From the NCBI GenBank assembly GCA_905203305.1, contig CAJKVH010000002.1, positions 1-64,000 on the forward strand: a stretch of DNA of 64,000 nucleotides, written 5' to 3'. Position 1 is the stretch's first letter; each line of letters begins with the position of its first letter. The translations under genes were made by a program, and so were the position numbers. This document shows positions 7,953-16,767 of this stretch, in pieces. The notes under the pieces were generated by a model. The model searched no databases. It was not told the DNA's origin and was given only the letters and a program-made list of their open reading frames with translations. The stretch is from an uncultured Eubacteriales bacterium (GTDB lineage: Bacteria; Bacillota; Clostridia; TANB77; CAG-508).

Positions 7953-8246
7953 ATGAAAAGAAGAAACAGTGGAGAAGAAATTCTTGAATTTAAACTTAAT
8001 TTGTCTAAAGTATCTTCAAAAAGAAGACGGCAATTAATTCAAGCATGTATCTTTAATTTACCATTTTATCTGAGTAATTCAGAGGTTAAAATGCTTGAAA
8101 AAAACCGTGTACCCAAAATGTATGATACATTATGGTACAAATTGATACTAGATGAGAATGATATTGTTACAGATCTTCTTATCTATAGAATAGAAGAAAC
8201 TCAAGAGCTTCTAGCACGGAGGATCAAACTCCGTCATGCTATATAA
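7953..8246 (+). CDS. Small basic protein of unknown function, foreign codon use
   Basis: 97 residues, strongly basic (KRRNSGEE at the start, SSKRRRQLIQACIF, ARRIKLRHAI at the end), predicted mostly helical with one beta-like stretch (YKLILDENDIVTDLLIYRI). I do not recognise a family. Nucleic-acid binding is possible from charge but is inference. It has its own promoter and leader, a GGAGGG ribosome binding site and a strong terminator. CGG is used in frame at 8028 and 8217, unlike native genes. It lies just upstream of, and divergent from, the DGR target gene. Confidence 0.65.
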   Translation: MKRRNSGEEILEFKLNLSKVSSKRRRQLIQACIFNLPFYLSNSEVKMLEKNRVPKMYDTLWYKLILDENDIVTDLLIYRIEETQELLARRIKLRHAI

Positions 8247-8260
8247 ATTTTTTCTTTTCA

Positions 8261-8309
8261 AAACTCCCACAATCTGTTTTAAAAGCAGGTTGTGGGAGTT
8301 TCTTTAATT
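8261..8309 (+). terminator. Intrinsic terminator after the small basic gene
   Basis: A 12-bp perfect stem (AAACTCCCACAA with its complement at 8290-8301) with a 17-base loop, followed by a T-rich stretch. Confidence 0.8.
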
Positions 8310-8453
8310 TAGCACAAATAAATTACTATTTTTTGGTTATATTAATATAAATCATTGTATTTTGTTTACTTGCCAATTTTAAATGATTTTAGCTCACTTT
8401 TTTATATCTAAATTCAATGATATATTTATAGTACAAGAAAGTAGGTGTTAATA

Positions 8454-8792
8454 TTGCTAATAACAAATGCAGACGTATTACAAGTCTTAGGTAAAAATTT
8501 AAAACAAGCTAGAAAAAATTTAAAATATACACAAGAATTTGTTTCTGAAAATGTTAATATTTCAATTGACTTGTTAAGAAACATAGAAAATGGTAGAAAT
8601 GTTGGTAGTGTTCCTACTTTATTAAATTTATGTAATTTTTTAAAAGTTTCACCTAATACTTTGTTTGATGGTCTTTTAAGTTTTAAAGAAGAAACTCTTG
8701 ATACAAACCTACAAGAATACTTAAAAGCATTTTCACCAAATGATAAAAAAGTATTTAGAGATATTCTTATCCATATAGATAAAAATTATTAA
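8454..8792 (+). CDS. XRE-family helix-turn-helix regulator
   Basis: A 112-residue protein with a Cro/CI-type HTH at residues about 8-65 (LGKNLKQARKNLKYTQEFVSE, then the recognition helix, then VPTLLNLCNFLKVSPNTLF). The C-terminal tail of about 40 residues (YLKAFSPNDKKVFRDILIHI) is probably for dimerisation. I prefer the TTG at 8454, because AGGTG stands six bases upstream; an in-frame GTG at 8445 overlaps that site. Codon use is native. It sits at the right end of the accessory island, convergent with pheT, and could regulate island genes, but no operator is visible. Confidence 0.85.
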   Translation: MLITNADVLQVLGKNLKQARKNLKYTQEFVSENVNISIDLLRNIENGRNVGSVPTLLNLCNFLKVSPNTLFDGLLSFKEETLDTNLQEYLKAFSPNDKKVFRDILIHIDKNY

Positions 8793-8793
8793 A

Positions 8794-8835
8794 AATAACC
8801 ATTTCCAAATTTCTGGAAACGGTTATTATTTTTTA
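8794..8835. terminator. Bidirectional terminator between the XRE gene and pheT
   Basis: AATAACC-x-TTTCC pairs with GGAAA-x-GGTTATT, followed by TTTTTT on the plus strand and an A/T-rich arm on the other. The two flanking genes converge here. Confidence 0.75.
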
Positions 8836-11205
8836 TTTTCTTAATTCCATACCATCTTTTTCTAAATCTATAATTATTTTATCCATTATACTTGATATTT
8901 CTTCATCATTTAAAGTTCTATTGCTATCTCCAAATGTTAATGAATATGCTAAACTCTTTTTGTTTTCATCTATATTTTTACCTTCATATAGATCAAACAC
9001 ATTTATATCAATTAATAATTTTCCTGCTTTCTTTTTTATTTTTGTTGCAATTTCTTGTGACGTTTTATTTTTATCAACTAATATTGATAGATCTTTTTTT
9101 ATTACAGGGAATTTTGAAATCTCTTTAAATTTCATTTTTCCTACACGTTTTGCAAGTAATTTATCTAGGTTTATTTCCATTACAAAAACATCTTCTTTTT
9201 CTATTTCTGGATGAATTCTTCCTATAATTCCAACTATATCATTATTTACAGAAATCTCTGCTGTTTGACCTGGATGGAATTCATTTGGCATTTGTTTTGG
9301 CATGACAAAACTGTATCTTCCATTATATCCTAAATAGTCTAACAATTCTTCTGTCACACCTTTTATATCATAAAAATCAATTTGCTTGTTATATCCTATT
9401 TTATTGTAATATTTTCCTGACATTAAAACACAGATTTTTTTATTTTCTCCATATTCTTCATTTTTCTTCCAGAATCCTTTTCCTATTTCGAATAAACAAA
9501 CATCCTTGTTTTCACGTGCCTTGTTATATTCATATATTTTATATAATGATGGAATTATGCTGTATCTTAATGTATTTCTTTCTTCTGTTATTGGGTCTAG
9601 TAATCTTAATTCTTCAAATTCATCTACTGTGAATTTTTTTACGTCTTTGTCATTTATTAAAATATATGATAATGTTTCATTTAAACCTAAATCACACATT
9701 TTATGTCTTATTTTTCTCATTGTTTTATCACAAGATCCCATTTTCATTGGAACTACAGGCAATTTTCCTTTTATGTTATTTACTCCATAAATTCTTCCAA
9801 CTTCTTCTACCAAGTCTTCTTTTATTTCTATATCTATTCTTCTTGTTGGAACTGTAACTATAACAGATTTTTCATTTGGTTTTGTTTCAAATTTTAATCT
9901 TCTAAATGTATCTATTATATCTTCATTTGAAATATTTGTACCTAATACATCATTTATAAATTGATATTCAATTTCAATATCTTTTTCTTTGTTATCAGTT
10001 ACATCATATTTTAACATTCCTTTTGATACTTTACCATTAGCATATTTTTCTAATAATCTACAAGCTCTTTCTATTGCCATATATGTTCTTGCTGGATCTA
10101 ATCCTTTTTCGAATCTATTGCTTGCTTCACTTCTTAAAATTTTATTTGAAGTTTTTCTTACTTTTACATGGTCAAATATAGCAGATTCAATTATTACATT
10201 TTTTGTTGTTTCTTCAACTTCTGTATTTAGTCCTCCCATTACTCCTGCTAGACCTACTGCTTTTTTGCCATCTGTTATTACTATATCGTCTTTTGTTAAA
10301 GTTCTTTCTTGGTTATCCAATGTTATTAGTTTTTCTCCATCATTTGCCATTCTAACAACTATTTTGTTGCCTAAATTATCTGCATCATAAAAATGCAATG
10401 GTTGACCAAGTTCTAGCATTACATAATTACTAATATCTACCACATTGTTTATTGGTCTTATTCCAGATGCTATTAACCTATTTTTTATAAACTCTGGACT
10501 TTCTTGTATTTTTACATCTTTAACTTTTCTTGTTAAAAATACTGTGCAATTATCAGTTTCAACTTTAGTTTCGAATTCTTTTGATATATCTTCTCCAACT
10601 TCACCGTGACTCAAATTTGGTAAAGTTACTTCTTTATCATATATACTAGATACTTCATACGCCATACCAAGTATACTTAATAAATCTCCTCTATTTGCTG
10701 TTAATTCAAAATCAATAACATTATCATCTAATCCTAAAAATTTAATTGGATCTCCTCCAACAGGTGCATTCTCTGGAAGCTCTGCAATACCATTCTTATC
10801 TGCTTCAGATAAGAATTTTTTATCAATTCCTATTTCATATAATGCACATAACATACCATTAGAAACTTGACCTCTTATTACACCTTTTTTAATTTTAAAA
10901 TCGCCTGGTAATTCTGCACCTACTTGTGCAACTATAACTTTTAATCCTTTTCTAACGTTTGGAGCACCACAAACTATATCCAATGTATCTGTTCCAATAT
11001 TTACTTTACATACATGTAAGTGATCAGAATCTGGATGATCCTCACATTCTATAACTTCACCAATTATCAAATTTGTTGCATTAATAAGCTTTTCTGCTGA
11101 ATCATATTCATTTCCAACTCTTGTCATATCTTCTGCTAATTGTTTTACATCTAAATCATCATCTATATTAACATATTCTTTTAGAAAATTTGTACTTAAT
11201 TTCAT
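8833..11205 (-). CDS. pheT: Phenylalanyl-tRNA synthetase beta subunit
   Basis: Beta chain of the alpha2-beta2 PheRS that charges tRNA-Phe; it supplies editing and tRNA anticodon binding. 790 residues from MKLSTNFLKEYVNID. Domains in order: tRNA-binding OB fold (about 40-150, CEDHPDSDHLHVC, GAPNVRKG), B3/4 editing domain (about 210-380), B5 (about 400-470), the catalytic-core-like region, and a C-terminal FDX-anticodon domain (FKEISKFPVIKKDLSILV). I chose the ATG at 11205. The open frame upstream to 11346 only translates intergenic repeats. It is downstream of pheS and probably controlled by the pheS T-box. Confidence 0.96.
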   Translation of the reverse strand: MKLSTNFLKEYVNIDDDLDVKQLAEDMTRVGNEYDSAEKLINATNLIIGEVIECEDHPDSDHLHVCKVNIGTDTLDIVCGAPNVRKGLKVIVAQVGAELPGDFKIKKGVIRGQVSNGMLCALYEIGIDKKFLSEADKNGIAELPENAPVGGDPIKFLGLDDNVIDFELTANRGDLLSILGMAYEVSSIYDKEVTLPNLSHGEVGEDISKEFETKVETDNCTVFLTRKVKDVKIQESPEFIKNRLIASGIRPINNVVDISNYVMLELGQPLHFYDADNLGNKIVVRMANDGEKLITLDNQERTLTKDDIVITDGKKAVGLAGVMGGLNTEVEETTKNVIIESAIFDHVKVRKTSNKILRSEASNRFEKGLDPARTYMAIERACRLLEKYANGKVSKGMLKYDVTDNKEKDIEIEYQFINDVLGTNISNEDIIDTFRRLKFETKPNEKSVIVTVPTRRIDIEIKEDLVEEVGRIYGVNNIKGKLPVVPMKMGSCDKTMRKIRHKMCDLGLNETLSYILINDKDVKKFTVDEFEELRLLDPITEERNTLRYSIIPSLYKIYEYNKARENKDVCLFEIGKGFWKKNEEYGENKKICVLMSGKYYNKIGYNKQIDFYDIKGVTEELLDYLGYNGRYSFVMPKQMPNEFHPGQTAEISVNNDIVGIIGRIHPEIEKEDVFVMEINLDKLLAKRVGKMKFKEISKFPVIKKDLSILVDKNKTSQEIATKIKKKAGKLLIDINVFDLYEGKNIDENKKSLAYSLTFGDSNRTLNDEEISSIMDKIIIDLEKDGMELRK

Positions 11206-11228
11206 ATCTTTAATATCCTTTCTTTTTT

Positions 11229-11321
11229 CCCATTTGGGGACGGAGATTTTCGGGGAATTCCCATTTGGGGACGGAGTTTTTCGGGGAATTCCCGTTTGGG
11301 GACGGAGTTTTTCGGGGAATC
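11229..11321 (-). repeat. Three tandem 31-bp intergenic repeats (family A)
   Basis: Three contiguous 31-bp units (11229-11259, 11260-11290, 11291-11321) sharing CCCATTTGGGGACGGAG and CGGGGAATT, with one or two differences between units. They fill the gap between pheS and pheT. Related copies occur at 13722, 24079, 31083, 32642 and 49449, always between genes. There are no spacers, so this is not a CRISPR array. Confidence 0.9.
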
Positions 11322-11323
11322 TA

Positions 11324-12373
11324 TTATTCTTCGTCTTTTCTATCAAATTGTTTTAAAAATCTTACATCATTTGCATATAAATATCTCATGTCTGTTATTC
11401 CATATCTGAACATTGCCAAACGATCGATTCCTGTTCCGAATGCGAATCCGCTATATTTTTCTGGATCATATCCATTCATTTTTAAAACATTTGGATGAAC
11501 AATACCACTTCCTAAAACTTCTATCCATCCTGTTTGTTTGCATAAATTACATCCTTTTCCACCGCATTTGAAGCATGTTACATCTACTTCATAAGATGGC
11601 TCTGTAAATGGGAAATAACTTGGTCTAAATCTTAAATCTAAGTTTGCTCCTATTATTTTTCTTACAAATACTTCTAATGTTCCTTTTAAGTCTGCAAGTG
11701 ACACATTTCTTTCTTTTTTATCTATTACAAGTCCTTCTATTTGGTTAAATTGATGTGAATGTGTTGCATCATCTTCCCTACGATATGTCTTTCCTGCTGT
11801 TATTATTCTTATCGGGCTCTTTTCTACGTTTGCAACCATTGTTCTTGCTTGAACTGCTGATGTTTGTGTTCTTAATAAATATTCATCTGTTATGTAAAAA
11901 CTATCTTGCATATCTCTTGCAGGATGTCCTTTTGGTAGGTTTAATCTTTCAAAACAGAATTCATCTGTTTCAAGCTCTGGACCTTCTACAACATCATATC
12001 CCATAGATACAAATAGATCTTCTATATCTTCTATTATTCTATTTACTGGATGCAAACTTCCTCTTTTTAGTTTGCTTCCAGGAAGTGTTATGTCTATTTT
12101 TTCTGCTTCTAACTTTTTGTTTAATTCTTCTTTTTTAAATGCAATTTCTTTTTCTTCAATTAGATTTTCTAATTCTGCTTTTGCTTCATTTACTAGATTT
12201 CCAATTACAGGTCTTTCTTCAGCAGATAAATCTTTCATTCCTCTTAAAACTGCTGTCAATTCCCCTTTTTTTCCTAGATATTTTACTCTTAATTCATCTA
12301 GATTTTTTAAATCTTTAGCACTTTTTATTTCTTCTACTGATTTTTGTTTAATTTGTTCAATTTTTTCTTTCAT
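11324..12373 (-). CDS. pheS: Phenylalanyl-tRNA synthetase alpha subunit
   Basis: Catalytic alpha subunit of PheRS. 349 residues, with an N-terminal coiled coil (about 1-90, KIEQIKQKSVEEIKSAKDL) that grips tRNA and a class II core. Visible motifs: motif 1 region (HPVNRIIEDIEDLFVSMGYDV), motif 2 (YRREDDATHSHQFNQIEGL), and motif 3 (GFAFGTGIDRLAMFRYGI). A Cys cluster (CFKCGGKGCNLC) near residues 265-280 is present in many clostridial forms. GGAGGG lies just before the ATG. The gene follows a T-box leader and precedes pheT. Secure. Confidence 0.97.
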   Translation of the reverse strand: MKEKIEQIKQKSVEEIKSAKDLKNLDELRVKYLGKKGELTAVLRGMKDLSAEERPVIGNLVNEAKAELENLIEEKEIAFKKEELNKKLEAEKIDITLPGSKLKRGSLHPVNRIIEDIEDLFVSMGYDVVEGPELETDEFCFERLNLPKGHPARDMQDSFYITDEYLLRTQTSAVQARTMVANVEKSPIRIITAGKTYRREDDATHSHQFNQIEGLVIDKKERNVSLADLKGTLEVFVRKIIGANLDLRFRPSYFPFTEPSYEVDVTCFKCGGKGCNLCKQTGWIEVLGSGIVHPNVLKMNGYDPEKYSGFAFGTGIDRLAMFRYGITDMRYLYANDVRFLKQFDRKDEE

Positions 12374-12390
12374 TATAAAACCCTCCTTTA

Positions 12391-12650
12391 TAAAAAAAGT
12401 CCAATTCGCTCACTATAGGACGAATTGGACTTTCCGTGGTACCACCTAAATTTATTAATTAGCTTTTATTTGCTTTATTAACCTTATTTACAACCTATAA
12501 CGTGGTTTAATCCGCTTTATGCTACTTTTGTTTCACAAAAAGTTCAAAAAAGTGAAATTTCAATATATTGTTTGTAATGACTTCCAGCCTAGGTCATTTT
12601 CTCTTTAACAAATTTTATTATATATTTACTTTGCTTTTTTATTGAATTTT
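12391..12650 (-). promoter_or_regulatory. T-box leader of pheST
   Basis: The T-box core AGGTGGTACCACG (minus strand of about 12434-12447) is followed by a terminator with a 12-bp stem, AAGTCCAATTCG against CGAATTGGACTT (12398-12409 with 12421-12432), and TTTTTTT. Uncharged tRNA-Phe would stabilise the antiterminator and allow pheST expression. A TTC that could be the specifier lies in the upstream stem region, but I did not fold it. Everything upstream to about 12650 looks like the stem I region. Confidence 0.9.
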
Positions 12651-12711
12651 TATATTATGTTTATTATATTATCACAATTTTTATAATTATGCAATAGTTT
12701 TATGTAAATTA

Positions 12712-13596
12712 TTATGCACGTGGATGTGCTTTTTTGTATACATCATTTAATCCATCATTTTGGAACTGCATATATACTTGTGTTGAAGATATATCTGAAT
12801 GTCCAAGCATCATTTGGATTGACTTTAGATCTGCTCCATTTTGTAAAAGGTGTGTTGCAAATGAATGTCTTAATGTATGTGGTGTTATATCTTTTGTTAT
12901 ATTTGCTTGTTCTTGATAGAATTTTATTATCTTCCAAAATCCTTGTCTTGTAAGTCTTCTACCATTTAAATTTACAAATAGCGCAGTTTCTTTGTCTGTT
13001 TTTACTAATACATTACGTGCATCTTCTATGTATTCTTTTAAAGCATTGAGTGACATTTTTCCTAATGGAATTACTCTTGTTCTGCTTCCATTTTTGCAAT
13101 TAACTGTTCCTTCTTCTAGATTTACATCTGCTACATCTAAAGAAATTATTTCTGTAACTCTCATTCCTGTTGCATATGCAAATTCTAGCATAGCTTTATC
13201 TCTTGTTCCTTTTAAGTCTATATCTTTTGGTTGTTCTAATAATAATTCTACTTCTTGTGATGTCAAAATACATGGTGTTCTTTTTTCTATCTTTGGTGAT
13301 TGTATATTTTCTGTTGGATTTTGCATTGTTTTTTTATTTTTTACTTCATATTGATAAAATGCCCTTATTGATGCTATTGTTCTTGATATTGTTGATGGCT
13401 TTTTTTCTTCTTCCTTTGCTAAATATTCTAAGTATTCTTTTATATCGTTTTCTGTTACTTTATTGTATTTTATACCTTTTTCTTCTATATATTCTGAAAA
13501 TTGCTTTAAATCTCTTTTGTATGATTGAAGTGTGTTGCTTGATGCTTTTTTGTCTACTTCAAGAAATTTATAAAATTGTTTTAATTGTTTTTCCAT
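12712..13596 (-). CDS. Tyrosine recombinase of the XerC/XerD type
   Basis: 294 residues with an N-terminal SAM-like core-binding domain (about 1-85) and a catalytic domain. The catalytic residues are visible: Arg in TGMRVTEI, a Lys-containing beta hairpin (NCKNGSRTRVIPL), HTLRHSFATHLL (H-x-x-R), the GH of MMLGHSDISSTQ, and the nucleophile Tyr in VYMQF. The length and lack of extra domains fit the chromosomal XerD role of resolving chromosome dimers at dif. It is the only site-specific recombinase in the window, so it is also a candidate for acting on the 29-bp inverted repeats at 43.8 and 45.4 kb, without direct evidence. Confidence 0.9.
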   Translation of the reverse strand: MEKQLKQFYKFLEVDKKASSNTLQSYKRDLKQFSEYIEEKGIKYNKVTENDIKEYLEYLAKEEEKKPSTISRTIASIRAFYQYEVKNKKTMQNPTENIQSPKIEKRTPCILTSQEVELLLEQPKDIDLKGTRDKAMLEFAYATGMRVTEIISLDVADVNLEEGTVNCKNGSRTRVIPLGKMSLNALKEYIEDARNVLVKTDKETALFVNLNGRRLTRQGFWKIIKFYQEQANITKDITPHTLRHSFATHLLQNGADLKSIQMMLGHSDISSTQVYMQFQNDGLNDVYKKAHPRA

Positions 13597-13721
13597 TCTC
13601 GTTCTCCATTTTTTTTATATTTTATGCAATAATCTATTTACATAAGGTTCCTATATGTTATATCAAACTAATTGAAAAAAGTAAATAGTTTTTGGAGTAT
13701 TTTTTTATTTTTTTCCCATAC

Positions 13722-13776
13722 AAACTCCGTCCCCAAATGGGAATTCCCCGAAAATCTCCGTCCCCAAATGGGAATT
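13722..13776 (+). repeat. Two inverted-orientation copies of repeat family A
   Basis: Two units carrying ACTCCGTCCCCAAATGGGA, the reverse complement of the family A core, lie upstream of the recombinase gene and just downstream of the spoIIM stop. Confidence 0.85.
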
Positions 13777-13794
13777 TGGAAGTATACTTTTATT

Positions 13795-14428
13795 TTAAAT
13801 ATATTTTATCCCGAACTTCAATAAACTTATCGATATTTGACTCTCAATAATACTTGATATTACAAGTAGTATTAACATTAGTATAGATATGATCGTATGT
13901 CTTGCAATTTCTATTTTTATGTTTTCTTTTCTTCTGTCATTTATAATTGCTTTGTATAATTTTATACTACTTACTCCCATTGTAAGTATTGCAGGTATAA
14001 ATATTATATTTTGTAGAAGTAAACCTAACATGCAAAATAGAATACTTTTCCCTACTCCAATTGTGAATGTTATAGATGAAATTGTGTACCCTATGCAAAA
14101 TCCTCTAAATAAAATTAAGCCTAAAACTACTGGCATTCCTATAATTGTTGTCCCTGCGAGCCATATAATTATTGCTAAAATTATGTTTTTCTTTATCGAT
14201 TCTGATAATAATTCCCCTTTTTCTATTTTATCTATTGATTTAAATTTTTCTATAAATTCTGTTATATATGATGTTATTGTTTCTTCTTGCTCTTCTGTAC
14301 AATTATTTATAAACATTACACCGTATAAATATACCTATTACAAATATTATTAAAGCCAAAATATATTCTTTTAAATTATTTTCTATATAGTTAAACATTG
14401 TACTTTTTATAATTGATATTCTTTTCAT
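13795..14428 (-). CDS. spoIIM: Stage II sporulation protein M, with an in-frame CGG that needs a +1 shift
   Basis: Membrane component of the DMP complex (with SpoIID and SpoIIP) that thins septal peptidoglycan during engulfment. The ATG at 14428 follows AGAGGAAA. The zero frame runs MKRISIIKST... to GIFI and meets CGG at 14321-14323, then a stop ten codons later. Skipping the C gives GVMFINNCTEEQ and continues to 13795, for about 210 residues in total, close to the usual SpoIIM length. Five to six hydrophobic helices follow, with the family's LFRGFCIGY region. The extra C is not in a homopolymer. Either this is a pseudogene, or CGG is a frameshift site as in three other genes here. Confidence 0.85.
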
Positions 14429-14492
14429 AAAGCTTTTCCTCTCTTTTTTAATGTTTATTCTAATAATTATAATTTTATTCATTCACTTTTAC

Positions 14493-14529
14493 ACAAAAAA
14501 AAACAACCGTTTTTGTAATCAAAAACGGT
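14493..14529 (-). terminator. Intrinsic terminator of the EndoQ-like gene
   Basis: A 10-bp stem (ACCGTTTTTG with its complement) is followed by a run of nine T on the minus strand. Confidence 0.85.
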
Positions 14530-14542
14530 CTAAAATATATTA

Positions 14543-15736
14543 TTATTTAACTTCTACTTTTCCGTAAACTCCTCCACCACCTGAGTGAACATGGATGTTT
14601 CCATTTATACTATTTACAATATTTTTAGCAACTTTTTCGCCAACTACTGCCTCTATATCATCTTTTGATACTTTATGTAATACGTTCATTTCTGTTTCAA
14701 AGTTGTCTAATAATTTTTCTATTGTTTTTCCTCCAACTCCAGGTATAAAACTTAATGGAACTTGATATATGTATGGTGGTCTATTTTCTGGGCTTTTTGT
14801 TTCTTTTTTGTCTTTTATTAGTTCTATTCTATCAAAAACCCCAAATGTTATATTTTGTCCTCCACAATTTGGACATACTGTTGCTGCTTCATCAATTTCT
14901 ATTGAGTCGTTGCAATCTTCGCAAAAGCTTCTATGATATTTTCCAAGCTTTGGATCTAGTCCATAATTTGCTATTATTTTTCTTCCATCTTCGCCTTTTA
15001 AGGCTTTTACTATCTCTTTGAATGATATATCTTCTACTTGCATTTTATTGTATTCTCTGGCTATTTTAGGAAGAGAATGTGCATCTGAGTTTGTTACAAA
15101 AGTTTTATCTTCTAACTCTGATATTTCATCAGCTAAAAATGTATCTGAACTTAAGCCTAATTCTACTGCAAATATTTTATCATATTTTTCTTTAAATATA
15201 TCTTTTAATCTATCTGTACAATTTCCATAGTAACTTTTATGTGGTGTAAATATATGAGCTGGAATTACGATTCCATTATATTTTTCTACAATGTCTACTA
15301 AGTCATATCCTGATAAATCCGAACGTTGTGTACTTAATGTTACATTTTTTACGTGTTTTGCAAGTTCATTTGAGAATCCTTTTATGTCTTTTAAGTATGG
15401 GAAAAAGCAAACATTATGTGCACTTCCTGATTTTCCGTTTCTGCCTTTTTCTGATGTTTCTACTTCACTTCCAAGTAGTATACAAACTTTATCTTTGTAT
15501 ATTATTCCTCCATCTTTTAATTCATAGGCATCTCCTGTTTTTAGAAAGTTTTCTATATCTTCTATAACATAAGGTGATGCACAGTCTATTATACCTGCAA
15601 CTTGAATACCTTTTCTTTCACAACATTCTTTTGCAATATTTGCAAAATTTAAACTTCTTGCTCCTGTTATTTTTATTGGCTTTCCATTTTCTGATCTTCC
15701 TATGTGTATATGTAAATCTGCAAATATTTCGTACAT
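14543..15736 (-). CDS. PHP-domain endonuclease Q-like protein
   Basis: 397 residues with an N-terminal PHP phosphoesterase domain: metal ligands in FADLHIHIGRS, DCASP, GSEVET, PAHIFTP and NSDAHS. A four-Cys zinc motif (FCEDCND ... TVCPNCGGQ, residues about 270-300) and a helix-hairpin-helix-like C-terminus (PLSFIPGVGGKTIEKLL) follow. This is the layout of the bacterial YqxK/EndoQ-related family, enzymes that nick DNA at deaminated bases in characterised members. Activity here is inferred. It overlaps no neighbour and lies seven bases after the next upstream gene, so the two are probably co-transcribed. Confidence 0.85.
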   Translation of the reverse strand: MYEIFADLHIHIGRSENGKPIKITGARSLNFANIAKECCERKGIQVAGIIDCASPYVIEDIENFLKTGDAYELKDGGIIYKDKVCILLGSEVETSEKGRNGKSGSAHNVCFFPYLKDIKGFSNELAKHVKNVTLSTQRSDLSGYDLVDIVEKYNGIVIPAHIFTPHKSYYGNCTDRLKDIFKEKYDKIFAVELGLSSDTFLADEISELEDKTFVTNSDAHSLPKIAREYNKMQVEDISFKEIVKALKGEDGRKIIANYGLDPKLGKYHRSFCEDCNDSIEIDEAATVCPNCGGQNITFGVFDRIELIKDKKETKSPENRPPYIYQVPLSFIPGVGGKTIEKLLDNFETEMNVLHKVSKDDIEAVVGEKVAKNIVNSINGNIHVHSGGGGVYGKVEVK

Positions 15737-15742
15737 CTTTTT

Positions 15743-16594
15743 TTATTCCTCCACTTTGTATTTTGATTCATGATTTAGTACTTTTTTTGTTGTGTCATCA
15801 CTAAATAATGCTCTACTTCTTTTCTTTGTAGTTGCTGCTAATTCTTTCATTTTTTCTAAATCTGTTTTCATACTTGATGCTCCATCTGGCTCTCTTTCAA
15901 GTACTTTTTTTGCTTTTTTCTTTATGTTTTCTTCTAATGCTTCATTTATCTTTTCTGAATAATTATTTGCAAGTGATGCAATAAATGTTTTTACATTTGC
16001 TTCTTTATTATGCAAATGTACTAATTTTTTTATTATTGGCACATCAATTGTTTCTTTTATTGTTATTTCTTCTAATTCGTTTATGAATTCAGTAAACATT
16101 TCTATATATCTATTATCTGCATATTTTAAATTTCTCTCTCTTAATACAACTAGCGCCTCTCCAGTTGTAAATGCTTCTCTTTCAACTCTGTTTAATATTA
16201 GACCTGTAAATTGATCTACAACCTCTAAAATATCGCTTTCTCTTTCTCTTGGCATACTTTGGCTATATCTGTTTACTTCTTCACAAATTTTGCAAAAACG
16301 TTTGCTAAATCCTAATGTTGATAAGTATTCAGCTCCTTCTTTTGCAAATGTTTCTAGTTTTCCTATCTTTTGTGCATTTTCTATTTTTTTACAGTTGCAT
16401 AATAACATTGCTGTTAATACTAAGTTTTTATCAACATTTATTTGCATGTAATCTATAAACATTTTTACTATTTCTGTTTTTAATACTATTGATTTATCAA
16501 AAAATATCCCTGTTTTTTTAGATAAGTAGTATGTTATTAACATTTTTTGAGATAAACTTGTTTCTTCTAATATATATGTAGCAAAATCTTCCAT
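15743..16594 (-). CDS. Conserved-looking helical protein of unknown function
   Basis: 283 residues, nearly all helical, without signal peptide or membrane segments. I do not recognise a family with confidence. The central region (LVLTAMLLCNCKK, GAEYLSTLGFSKRFCKIC, ESDILEVVDQFTGLILNR) resembles the helical layout of HD-type domains, but the HD metal residues are not evident. The C-terminus is charged and Lys-rich. It is the first gene of a two-gene unit with the EndoQ-like protein (seven-base gap), which suggests a shared process, possibly DNA maintenance, as inference only. Confidence 0.7.
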   Translation of the reverse strand: MEDFATYILEETSLSQKMLITYYLSKKTGIFFDKSIVLKTEIVKMFIDYMQINVDKNLVLTAMLLCNCKKIENAQKIGKLETFAKEGAEYLSTLGFSKRFCKICEEVNRYSQSMPRERESDILEVVDQFTGLILNRVEREAFTTGEALVVLRERNLKYADNRYIEMFTEFINELEEITIKETIDVPIIKKLVHLHNKEANVKTFIASLANNYSEKINEALEENIKKKAKKVLEREPDGASSMKTDLEKMKELAATTKKRSRALFSDDTTKKVLNHESKYKVEE

Positions 16595-16707
16595 CTTTTT
16601 CCTCCTAAGTGTCTTTTATACATTTTTATTATATTTCATAATTCGACAATTGGCAAGTAGTTTTTTCAAAATTTTTTTTGTAAATAAATCACATTATTTT
16701 CTATATG

Positions 16708-16736
16708 TTGAAAATTTTATGTAAATGTGTTAAAAT
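16708..16736 (+). promoter_or_regulatory. Consensus sigma-A promoter
   Basis: TTGAAA (16708-16713), 17 bases, TAAAAT (16731-16736), about 30 bases upstream of the ATG at 16768. Confidence 0.75.
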
Positions 16737-16767
16737 TAAATTATCAAATAACAGGAGGTCCAATATT

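Noticed and set aside
11229..11321. CRISPR array
   Set aside because: The three 31-bp units are contiguous with no spacers, related copies are scattered between genes, and no cas genes are present.
11206..11346. Extended PheT N-terminus of about 47 residues
   Set aside because: It only translates three tandem intergenic repeats. The family start MKLSTNFL is at 11205.
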